In this document: positions 7,359 through 13,665 of the stretch, piece after piece
Position numbering within the stretch: the stretch's first letter is position 1
How the letters are laid out: each line of letters opens with the position of its first letter
Assembly (NCBI RefSeq): GCF_051842935.1
Contig: NZ_JBPXRR010000001.1
Location: 1,922,001 to 1,986,000 of the forward strand
DNA from: Pseudalkalibacillus sp051842935
GTDB lineage: Bacteria; Bacillota; Bacilli; Bacillales; Fictibacillaceae
Length of the DNA stretch: 64,000 nucleotides
Direction: 5' to 3'
Translations under genes and position numbers: made by a program
The notes under the pieces: model-generated
Seen by the model: the letters and a program-made list of their open reading frames with translations, nothing else
Databases searched by the model: none
Told to the model about the DNA's origin: nothing

Positions 7359-7386
7359 AGCCACAGGCAGTCGTCGACCTGTGGCG
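7359..7386 (-). terminator. Second hairpin with the same stem sequence
   Basis: GCCACAGG / CCTGTGGC stem, the same sequence as the hairpin at 7282-7307, placed 20 bp after the 27-residue ORF. A weaker stem AGACAG / CTGTCT lies between the two at 7321-7342. Confidence 0.6.
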
Positions 7387-7406
7387 ATTTTAACAAAGTT
7401 CAATGT

Positions 7407-7490
7407 TTAAAAATCGTTCGTTTCACTGGTCGAACTACTTTTCATATTGGGTTGTGCGTTGTTTGCTTTCCAGTTTGTCATGATCATCAT
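7407..7490 (-). CDS. Possible 27-residue small protein
   Basis: ATG at 7490 preceded by AAAGGAGGTCG, one of the best ribosome sites in the window. The product starts MMIMTNWKANNAQPN and ends in a Ser/Thr-rich tail. It is preceded by a good promoter (TTTACA, 17 bp, TATACT) and followed by hairpins, so promoter, ribosome site, ORF and terminator are all in order. No family recognised. Confidence 0.5.
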   Translation of the reverse strand: MMIMTNWKANNAQPNMKSSSTSETNDF

Positions 7491-7530
7491 TTCGTTCGAC
7501 CTCCTTTAGTAATTTTAACCTGCAGAGTAA

Positions 7531-7559
7531 AGTATACCCATAAGCAATCCAATTGTAAA
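7531..7559 (-). promoter_or_regulatory. Promoter of the small-ORF cluster
   Basis: On the - strand, TTTACA (7559-7554), a 17-bp spacer and TATACT (7536-7531), about 40 bp upstream of the 27-residue ORF. Confidence 0.6.
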
Positions 7560-7574
7560 CCGCAAATTGAAAAA

Positions 7575-8240
7575 TTATTTACTTTTTTCTAAAAATGGGT
7601 TTTTCCACTCCATCAAGACCCCATAATTGGCGGACTCCGGATCATCTAAATAGTTGGGTAGCAATTTGACTGGCGTGCGTCCGGCTTTCATTAGGAAACT
7701 CACCACAGGATCTTTTAGCGTACCTTCCATAATACTCTCCAAATACGCATTTGGTGACAGTCGATCCTGAACTTTTTCATAACCGGGCATGCGACTGCCG
7801 CCGAGGACGGACTCCAGTTTCAGTTCCACAACAAGATGGAATAAAGCTTGCATCAACAGTTTCCCCAGCCCCGTCTTCCTGTATTTAGGTCGCACACTGA
7901 TATCGACCACATACAGTGCGTTGCCGTTCGGGTCATGATTGCTTATTGAACCATTTCCAGTGATCTCTTCCCATGTATGGTCTTCACCTTTATGGTTTAC
8001 AATCAACGTCGTAATAGAGCCCGCAAGCTCCGCCCCGACTTGCGCACATATCGCTCCTTCAGGAAAAAGACGGATATGATTGGACAGCTGATCTTCTGTC
8101 CACCACAAATCAGAAGGAAAAGGGGGTGGGAAGCACTCTTTTTGGATTTTAATCAACTGCTCGAAGTCGCGTTCGGTGTAATTACGGATCGTCGTTTTGA
8201 ACGGATGATCATCTTGAAACAGGTACTGGGAAAATTCCAT
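7575..8240 (-). CDS. GNAT-family N-acetyltransferase
   Basis: Acetyl-CoA-dependent acyltransferase of the GNAT fold, 221 aa from the ATG at 8240 (AAAGGGG about 10 nt upstream; a TTG two codons earlier is an alternative). The core is visible: an N-terminal helix pair (TERDFEQLIKIQKECFP), the motif D/A strand YVVDISVRPKYRKTGLGKLLM near residues 115-135 with the acetyl-CoA pyrophosphate loop (RKTGLGK), then a C-terminal extension. Substrate is not predictable. It stands alone between the small-ORF cluster and yrhC. Confidence 0.8.
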   Translation of the reverse strand: MEFSQYLFQDDHPFKTTIRNYTERDFEQLIKIQKECFPPPFPSDLWWTEDQLSNHIRLFPEGAICAQVGAELAGSITTLIVNHKGEDHTWEEITGNGSISNHDPNGNALYVVDISVRPKYRKTGLGKLLMQALFHLVVELKLESVLGGSRMPGYEKVQDRLSPNAYLESIMEGTLKDPVVSFLMKAGRTPVKLLPNYLDDPESANYGVLMEWKNPFLEKSK

Positions 8241-8337
8241 GTTCAATGAACCCCTTTATGTATGTCGTACCCATATATTTAGATAGGGGAATTGGAAATC
8301 CTGCTTCATGACCTGTGTAATTTTAATGATATAAAAA

Positions 8338-8366
8338 AAGCCCAGAGCCATAGCTCTGAGCTTTTA
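8338..8366 (-). terminator. Terminator after yrhC
   Basis: AGAGC / GCTCT hairpin flanked by AGC / GCT-type pairing, followed on the - strand by a long T run. Confidence 0.75.
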
Positions 8367-8375
8367 CATATATAT

Positions 8376-8621
8376 CTATTGATCTGTATTCAGTTTCTTT
8401 TTCCAAACTGAAATTCTTCGATAAAAAAGGATTGTAACCCCTAAGAATGTGTAACTTGCACTTAGTAGCATGAGTTGATCTGCTGTCTCTTTTCCTTCAA
8501 AAGGAACGATACTTCCGATGTAGAGAAATGCACTTAATGATAGTAGAACAAAGCTGAACCGTTTGAAATCTGCAATTTTCTCTTGTAGATTCTTTACCAT
8601 TTCTTTAGACAATTTCCCCAC
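8376..8621 (-). CDS. yrhC: YrhC-like small membrane protein
   Basis: An 81-aa protein from a GTG at 8621. TTG at 8612 or the ATG beginning MVKNLQEKIADF are possible starts, and none has an ideal ribosome site. A short basic helix (LQEKIADFKRF) precedes two hydrophobic segments, about residues 22-42 and 50-68, ending in a basic tail. This is the pattern of YrhC, which follows mccB (yrhB) in B. subtilis. Here it is also the next - strand gene after mccB, but 460 bp of repeat-rich DNA separates them, so co-transcription is doubtful. Function unknown. Confidence 0.75.
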   Translation of the reverse strand: MGKLSKEMVKNLQEKIADFKRFSFVLLSLSAFLYIGSIVPFEGKETADQLMLLSASYTFLGVTILFYRRISVWKKKLNTDQ

Positions 8622-8708
8622 CCCTTACTTTGTACATATTAACATGTCTAGAGTGAGAGAATAAGAGATTTTCTGACAATTCCTTAAGTTACCAAAAAGG
8701 GGGTGATC

Positions 8709-8743
8709 CAAAAGTCTGGAAGAATGATTATAGGGATATCCCG
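8709..8743. repeat. Diverged copy of the mccB terminator block
   Basis: CCAAAAGTCTGGAAGAATGA followed by TTATAGGG closely resembles the loop of the hairpin at 9027-9070 (AAAAAGTCTGGAAAAATGAC). The flanking GGGC/GAACAGCCC arms are decayed here, so it looks like an old duplicate of that hairpin. Confidence 0.5.
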
Positions 8744-8806
8744 AATTTTGGTTAAATGGATTTGGTCATAGTTCTGTTAGGAAAAGTAGCTTAGAAACAA
8801 TACTTA

Positions 8807-8993
8807 CGGACATTTAGTTCGCTATTTTTGTAATTTTGTTCTATATTGAATGCCACTCGGACATTTAGTTCGCTATTTACTTAAAAATAGACTTAATTCT
8901 GATGTTTTTTAAAGAATAAGGTACTAGATGTCCGCATAACCATTAAATCCAGACATTTTAGAAGAAATAAGGTATCAAATGTCCGCACAACCA
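8807..8993. repeat. Four-copy inverted repeat family in the yrhC-mccB gap
   Basis: Two direct copies begin CGGACATTTAGTTCGCTATT at 8807 and 8858 (spacing 51 bp). Two opposite copies occur near 8917-8936 (AATAAGGTACTAGATGTCCG) and 8967-8986 (AATAAGGTATCAAATGTCCG). The opposite copies match the direct ones at about 16 of 20 positions when reverse-complemented. No ORF or promoter was seen in this gap. Confidence 0.8.
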
Positions 8994-9026
8994 AGCTTTT
9001 CATAAAAGTATTCATAAACAAAGAAA

Positions 9027-9070
9027 GGGCTGTTCAAAAAGTCTGGAAAAATGACTTTTAGGAACAGCCC
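9027..9070 (-). terminator. Terminator of the yrrT-mccB operon
   Basis: Stem GGGCTGTTC / GAACAGCCC with a 26-nt loop, followed on the - strand by TTTCTTTG. It lies 12 bp past the mccB stop. Confidence 0.75.
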
Positions 9071-9081
9071 CTTTAATCCAA

Positions 9082-10218
9082 TTATCCTTCTAAAGCTTGC
9101 TTCAAGTCTTCAATCAGATCTTCCGCATCTTCAATTCCGACGGAGATACGAAGTAATCCGTCAGTAATTCCGAGTTCGTCACGACGTTCCTTCGGAATCG
9201 ATGCGTGTGTCATACGAGCTGGAGCTGAAATCAAACTCTCAACCGCTCCCAAGCTTTCCGCAAGAGTGAAGTAGCGAGTCTTGCTCAACACTTGGTCCGC
9301 ACGCTCCTGACTACCTACATCAAAGGAAATCATTCCTCCGAATCCACCAGCCTGACGTTTTGACAATTCATGGCCAGGGTGCGATTCAAGACCCGGATAG
9401 TAGATTTTCGTCACAGCAGGGTGACCTTCTAAGAATTCTGCAATCTGCTTCGTGTTGCTTTCAGTAGCTTCCATACGGAGTCCAAGCGTCTTGATTCCAC
9501 GGATTAGCAACCAAGAATCTTGTGGTCCAAGAACTGCTCCAGCAGAGTTTTGGATAAAGTGAAGCTGCTCAGCAAGTTCCTTCGAATTCACAACAGCGAG
9601 ACCAGCGACAACATCACTGTGTCCTCCGATGTATTTCGTCGCACTGTGTAATACGATATCCGCACCGTGCGTAATCGGTGTTTGCCAGTATGGTGTGTTG
9701 AACGTGTTATCGACGATCAACAATAGGTCGCGTGCTTTCGCAATTTTCGAAGCACCCTCAATGTCCGTCACCTTCAACAACGGATTCGTCGGTGTCTCAA
9801 CATAAATCGCTTTCGTGTTTTCTTGGATTGCATTCTCGATGTTTTCCAAGTTGCTCGTGTCTACGAACGTGGACTCAAGTCCGAGACGGTTCAACACTTT
9901 GGATACGAGACGATACGTACCACCATACACATCATCCGTGAAAACGACATGATCTCCTGTATTGAACATCATCATGATCGAGTTGATCGCTGCCATTCCC
10001 GAACCGAAGGCGAAACCAGCTTCCCCTTCTTCCAAGTCCTTAATCAATTCTTCCAAAGCGAAACGCGTCGGGTTACCTGTACGGGAATACTCATAGCCCT
10101 TGAAGTTTCCGACACTTTCTTGTTTATACGTACTCACCTGATAGATCGGTGTGGATACAGCTCCCGTCTGCTCATCCCCGAAAATACCAGCGTGAATCAT
10201 TTTCGTTTTTGGCTTCAT
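9082..10218 (-). CDS. mccB: Cystathionine gamma-lyase / homocysteine gamma-lyase
   Basis: PLP enzyme of the Cys/Met metabolism family, 378 aa. It splits cystathionine to cysteine, 2-oxobutyrate and ammonia, the last step of reverse transsulfuration. The PLP lysine is K195 in HSATKYIGGHSD; the upstream YEYSRTGNPTR and GSGMAAI motifs are family hallmarks. The ATG at 10218 has AAGGAGG within the end of mccA, 1 bp away, so the two are translationally linked. Same position as B. subtilis yrhB (mccB). Expected to be repressed by CymR when cysteine is plentiful. Confidence 0.95.
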   Translation of the reverse strand: MKPKTKMIHAGIFGDEQTGAVSTPIYQVSTYKQESVGNFKGYEYSRTGNPTRFALEELIKDLEEGEAGFAFGSGMAAINSIMMMFNTGDHVVFTDDVYGGTYRLVSKVLNRLGLESTFVDTSNLENIENAIQENTKAIYVETPTNPLLKVTDIEGASKIAKARDLLLIVDNTFNTPYWQTPITHGADIVLHSATKYIGGHSDVVAGLAVVNSKELAEQLHFIQNSAGAVLGPQDSWLLIRGIKTLGLRMEATESNTKQIAEFLEGHPAVTKIYYPGLESHPGHELSKRQAGGFGGMISFDVGSQERADQVLSKTRYFTLAESLGAVESLISAPARMTHASIPKERRDELGITDGLLRISVGIEDAEDLIEDLKQALEG

Positions 10219-10219
10219 C

Positions 10220-11143
10220 CTACATGCCTCCTTGATAGATCTTCTTACTTAAGTATCGCTCACTACTGTCTGCAAAGACCGTAACGATGTTGGTTCCTGG
10301 TTCTGCCTTTCTTGCTTCAATGAGTGCGGCATGTAATGCAGCACCAGAGGAACTGCCGACGAGGAGGCCTTCTTTCAGAGCTAATTCTTTTACCCGTTCG
10401 AATGCATCCACATCTTCAACAGTATGGATTGCATCGAAATAGGACGGATCCATATATTCTGGTAAAAACTCCATCCCGATGCCTTCCGTCTTATGCGGAC
10501 CGGGTTCTCCACCGTTCAAGATCGAACCTTCTGGCTCGACGATGACTGTCTTCACATCTGGATTCTGCTCTTTCAGATAGCGGGCCGTTCCCATGAAGGT
10601 TCCGCCAGTTCCGGCTCCTGCTAAGAACACATTGACTTTGCCATCAAGCGCTTCCCAAATTTCAGGACCTAACGTTTTGTAGTACGTATTTGGATTAGCA
10701 GCATTAGCGAACTGAGCAGGATAATGCGCGTTCTCAATCGTTTGCTCTAGCTCTTTCGCTTTTTCAATCGCTCCGCGCATTCCTTTTTCCGTATCAGTAT
10801 TCACGATTTCCGCTCCGAGTGCTCGCATCAAGTCTTGCTTTTCGACACTGAACTTTTCCGGTACGACGAAAATGACATTGATTCCTTTGTTGACGGCTGC
10901 CAACGCAAGGCCAATTCCCGTGTTCCCCGCTGTCGGTTCAATGACGGTTCCGCCAGGCTTCAGCTTGCCACTTGCAAAAGCTTCTTCCAACAGCTCTTTT
11001 CCGAGGCGGTCCTTGATGCTTCCCCCGGGATTATAGAATTCCAATTTAGCAAAAAGTCGTACACCGTCAGGAAGATCGAAGTTCGCGATCTCCACCAACG
11101 GTGTATGACCAATCAATTCCTGTACGTTTTTAAAATACCTCAT
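10220..11143 (-). CDS. mccA: O-acetylserine-dependent cystathionine beta-synthase
   Basis: PLP enzyme of the cysteine synthase fold, 307 aa. It condenses homocysteine with O-acetylserine to cystathionine. The PLP lysine is K44 in NPGGSIKDRLG; the phosphate-binding loops PTAGNTGIGLA and GAGTGGTFMG are present. It precedes mccB and follows luxS by 27 bp. LuxS releases homocysteine, which this enzyme consumes, so gene order mirrors pathway order. The B. subtilis counterpart is yrhA (mccA). Confidence 0.94.
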   Translation of the reverse strand: MRYFKNVQELIGHTPLVEIANFDLPDGVRLFAKLEFYNPGGSIKDRLGKELLEEAFASGKLKPGGTVIEPTAGNTGIGLALAAVNKGINVIFVVPEKFSVEKQDLMRALGAEIVNTDTEKGMRGAIEKAKELEQTIENAHYPAQFANAANPNTYYKTLGPEIWEALDGKVNVFLAGAGTGGTFMGTARYLKEQNPDVKTVIVEPEGSILNGGEPGPHKTEGIGMEFLPEYMDPSYFDAIHTVEDVDAFERVKELALKEGLLVGSSSGAALHAALIEARKAEPGTNIVTVFADSSERYLSKKIYQGGM

Positions 11144-11170
11144 TGAATGTGGTTCCTCTCCGAATAAAGC

Positions 11171-11641
11171 TTATTCTTCTCCGAAAACTTCTTTCCATTC
11201 GCTGCGTTTTGCTAGCATATCGCGTGCAATTTCTTTTGCACCTTCTAAGCTATGGTTCGCAGCCCAACCGCATTGGACTTCGTTACACGCAGGAACTTCA
11301 TCTGCTTCCAATACGTCATTCAATGTCTTCTCAATCACATCATGGATTTCATCATGGTCTGTTTGATTGAGGACTGCAAGGTAAAAGCCAGTTTGACAAC
11401 CCATAGGACCAATATCAATGATACGATCGTGGTGATTACGGATATTTTCAGCCATTAGATGCTCGATAGAGTGAAGACCAGCCATATCCATGTGTTCTTT
11501 GTTCGGTTGCTTGAATCGGATATCATACTTCGCGATTTCGTCTCCGTGCTGTCCTTTCGTTACACCTACAAGGCGCACATATGGTGCACGTACCTTCGTA
11601 TGATCGAGATTGAAACTTTCTACATTCATTTTTTTAGCCAT
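11171..11641 (-). CDS. luxS: S-ribosylhomocysteine lyase (AI-2 synthase)
   Basis: LuxS, 156 aa, cleaves S-ribosylhomocysteine to homocysteine and DPD, the AI-2 precursor. The metal site is HSIEH (H57, E60, H61) with a distal Cys in QCGW (about C124). The catalytic Cys is in GCQTGFYL (about C82). The start at 11641 overlaps the last 8 bp of mtnN, so translation is coupled to the enzyme that makes its substrate. In B. subtilis luxS is not in this operon; here it joins mtnN and the mcc genes. Confidence 0.96.
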   Translation of the reverse strand: MAKKMNVESFNLDHTKVRAPYVRLVGVTKGQHGDEIAKYDIRFKQPNKEHMDMAGLHSIEHLMAENIRNHHDRIIDIGPMGCQTGFYLAVLNQTDHDEIHDVIEKTLNDVLEADEVPACNEVQCGWAANHSLEGAKEIARDMLAKRSEWKEVFGEE

Positions 11642-12338
11642 GTTTCTTCAGCTCCTTTACCATTTTTAATATTAGATCGGCGGAGTTTTTAGCCGCCACT
11701 TTCAAAAATTGATCAAATGACATTGGTGCATCTTTTCCAGCGATGTCCGATAGCGACCGGATGACCACAAACGGAACATCGAATTGGTGACATACTTGAG
11801 CAATTGCTGCTGCTTCCATTTCCGCAGCATACAGCTCAGGAAACTTCCCACGGACATCTTTTACCCGGACAGCATCATTCATGAATGAATCTCCGGATGC
11901 AATCAATCCTTTGACGATCTGCTTATCCGTCACATCCTTCGCACTTGCTTCTGCAATCTCAACCAATAGTGGATGAGGCATATAAAATGCTGGCAGTGCA
12001 GGCACTTGCCCGTACTCGTATCCGAAAGCTGTCACATCAACGTCATGGTGACGGATTTCAGATGAGATGACAACATCCCCGACATTCAATTCTGGATTGA
12101 ATCCTCCAGCAGACCCCGTATTGATAACATAATCCGGTTTGTAAAGCTGGTTCAACAACGTCGTTGCAATCGCAGCATTTACTTTTCCAATGCCGGATTT
12201 CAACAAGATGACTTCTTGGTCATATATGGTACCTGTATAAAATGTGCAGCCTGCAATCGTTTTTGTTTCGCAGTCTTCAATCAATTCCTGCATGAGGATG
12301 ACTTCTTCGTCCATTGCTCCGATAATTGCAATTTTCAT
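11634..12338 (-). CDS. mtnN: 5'-methylthioadenosine / S-adenosylhomocysteine nucleosidase
   Basis: MTA/SAH nucleosidase, 234 aa, hydrolyses S-adenosylhomocysteine to adenine and S-ribosylhomocysteine, and MTA to methylthioribose. The conserved N-terminus MKIAIIGAMDEEV holds a catalytic Glu. The purine-site acid is in RSLSDIAG near residue 200; the nucleoside-binding EMEAAAIAQ is present. The ATG at 12338 has AAAGGA 8 nt upstream. It sits 12 bp after yrrT and overlaps luxS. Confidence 0.96.
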   Translation of the reverse strand: MKIAIIGAMDEEVILMQELIEDCETKTIAGCTFYTGTIYDQEVILLKSGIGKVNAAIATTLLNQLYKPDYVINTGSAGGFNPELNVGDVVISSEIRHHDVDVTAFGYEYGQVPALPAFYMPHPLLVEIAEASAKDVTDKQIVKGLIASGDSFMNDAVRVKDVRGKFPELYAAEMEAAAIAQVCHQFDVPFVVIRSLSDIAGKDAPMSFDQFLKVAAKNSADLILKMVKELKKHG

Positions 12339-12350
12339 ATCTACATTCCT

Positions 12351-13001
12351 TTACGTATCTTTTTTGACGGCGACCATCAACCACACATAGCGGTTCATCC
12401 GTTCGAAATCGACTTCGAATCCGTGTGCGTTGAACATGTCGGATAGTACACCGATTGTCGTATAATACTCTGTTTGAAGATCATGCAGAAGATTCTTGTA
12501 CCCTTGCTTTTTCACACGGGAATGGATCTCTTTCTTCGCCTCTTCATGTTCATATACGGTGTCCGCAAATACAATTCTACCATTGTTCCCAAGGAGCTTT
12601 CCATAATTATGGATAGCTTTCTCCTTTTCTTCGTCCGTCAAATGATGGAAGGCATACGTACTCACAATCGTATCGACTTTTTCATCCAGTTCAGGAAACG
12701 ACAAGAAATCTCCATCCAATAGCTTCATATCAGGAAATCTTTCGTTCGTTTTCTGCCTCATTCCAGGTGATGGTTCTACACCGATTACATTCAAGTTCTT
12801 CTTCATCAATGCATCGGACAAGTTCCCCGTACCTACCCCGAATTCAAGCACCGTCCCCTTCGATTCAATCGCGACGCGGTCCAAGATTTCCTGATATCCC
12901 GTAAAGACTTCATGATATTCGTTGTCTTCACTCGAACTCGATACCGTATCATCATAAGAATCGGCCCATTTGTCAAAGAGATCGATAAACTCTCTTCCCA
13001 C
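12351..13001 (-). CDS. yrrT: YrrT family SAM-dependent methyltransferase
   Basis: Class I methyltransferase of 216 aa, first gene of the SAM-recycling operon. Motif I is VLEFGVGTGNLSDAL, with an acidic residue in VIGVEPSPGM for the SAM ribose. The GTG at 13001 gives the family's usual GREFIDLF N-terminus and has AGGAG 10 nt upstream. An ATG at 13025 would add 8 residues but has only a weak site. Its substrate is unknown in the family. Its product SAH would feed the next gene, mtnN. Confidence 0.88.
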   Translation of the reverse strand: MGREFIDLFDKWADSYDDTVSSSSEDNEYHEVFTGYQEILDRVAIESKGTVLEFGVGTGNLSDALMKKNLNVIGVEPSPGMRQKTNERFPDMKLLDGDFLSFPELDEKVDTIVSTYAFHHLTDEEKEKAIHNYGKLLGNNGRIVFADTVYEHEEAKKEIHSRVKKQGYKNLLHDLQTEYYTTIGVLSDMFNAHGFEVDFERMNRYVWLMVAVKKDT

Positions 13002-13117
13002 TTTCTCCACTCTCCTATTTTTCATTCTATATTATTCCTATCAATATACTATGAATTAACTTTAATATGGCTACAAGATACCACACAACTGGACAGATAG
13101 CAATGAAATAAAGCCTC

Positions 13118-13147
13118 TTGACAAAGAACTTTTCCATCCATTATAGT
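13118..13147 (+). promoter_or_regulatory. Promoter of the marR-mmpL operon
   Basis: TTGACA (13118-13123), an 18-bp spacer, and TATAGT (13142-13147) upstream of the MarR-family gene at 13201. Confidence 0.75.
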
Positions 13148-13162
13148 TAGACTCGTTAATAG

Positions 13163-13175
13163 TTAGATTGTCTAA
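13163..13175 (+). promoter_or_regulatory. Putative MarR operator
   Basis: Palindrome TTAGATTGTCTAA, a perfect 5-bp inverted repeat with a 3-bp centre, just past the expected transcription start. A related TTAGACTCGTTAA lies 16 bp upstream. It fits autorepression by the adjacent MarR protein. Confidence 0.6.
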
Positions 13176-13200
13176 TTAAATAGTTCAGGAGGACTTATCC

Positions 13201-13665
13201 ATGGATTTTGCTCGACTTCAAGAAATTATTCAAAGATATGAAAATGTTTCGTTTTCGGTGACAAAAAAAGCTGAAATGCTCATAAAAGAAGAAATCAGTG
13301 AGGAACTGACGAGTGATCAACACTTTATATTGCGTTACATCCACTCGAGGGGAAAATGTACATCAACAGAACTTGCTGACGTCTTTCATGTTAAAAAAAG
13401 CTCAATTACAGCAATCATCAATCGATTGGTAACGAGAGAATTGGTCGACCGTGAACGAGATCATGAAGATCGTCGGATTGTCTATCTCTCCCTTTCTGAA
13501 AAAGGAGAAGAATTATTCAAGCTTTCAGAAGAGAAAGTACATCAATTGGTCGGCTCCTTCATCCAGAAGTTTGAGAAGGAAGAGATTCTCCAATTTATCC
13601 AGACGTACGAAAAGCTGGATGGGTTTCTTGATGAATTGATTCAATGCAAGGAGGTAGACCAGTGA
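13201..13665 (+). CDS. MarR-family transcriptional regulator
   Basis: Winged-helix repressor, 154 aa. The recognition helix is in CTSTELADVFHVKKSSITAIINRL (residues about 58-80) and the wing DHEDRRIVYLSLSEKG follows, the most conserved MarR segment. The ATG at 13201 has AGGAGG upstream. Its stop overlaps the GTG start of the MMPL transporter (GTGA), so both are made together and the regulator most likely controls its own operon in response to the transporter's substrate. Resembles the B. subtilis ydgG-ydgH arrangement. Confidence 0.9.
   Translation: MDFARLQEIIQRYENVSFSVTKKAEMLIKEEISEELTSDQHFILRYIHSRGKCTSTELADVFHVKKSSITAIINRLVTRELVDRERDHEDRRIVYLSLSEKGEELFKLSEEKVHQLVGSFIQKFEKEEILQFIQTYEKLDGFLDELIQCKEVDQ

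Noticed and set aside
13026..13080. CymR operator upstream of yrrT
   Set aside because: An ATAGGAATA half-site is present but I could not align the rest with the known CymR pattern, so it is not listed. A motif scan with a CymR matrix would decide.
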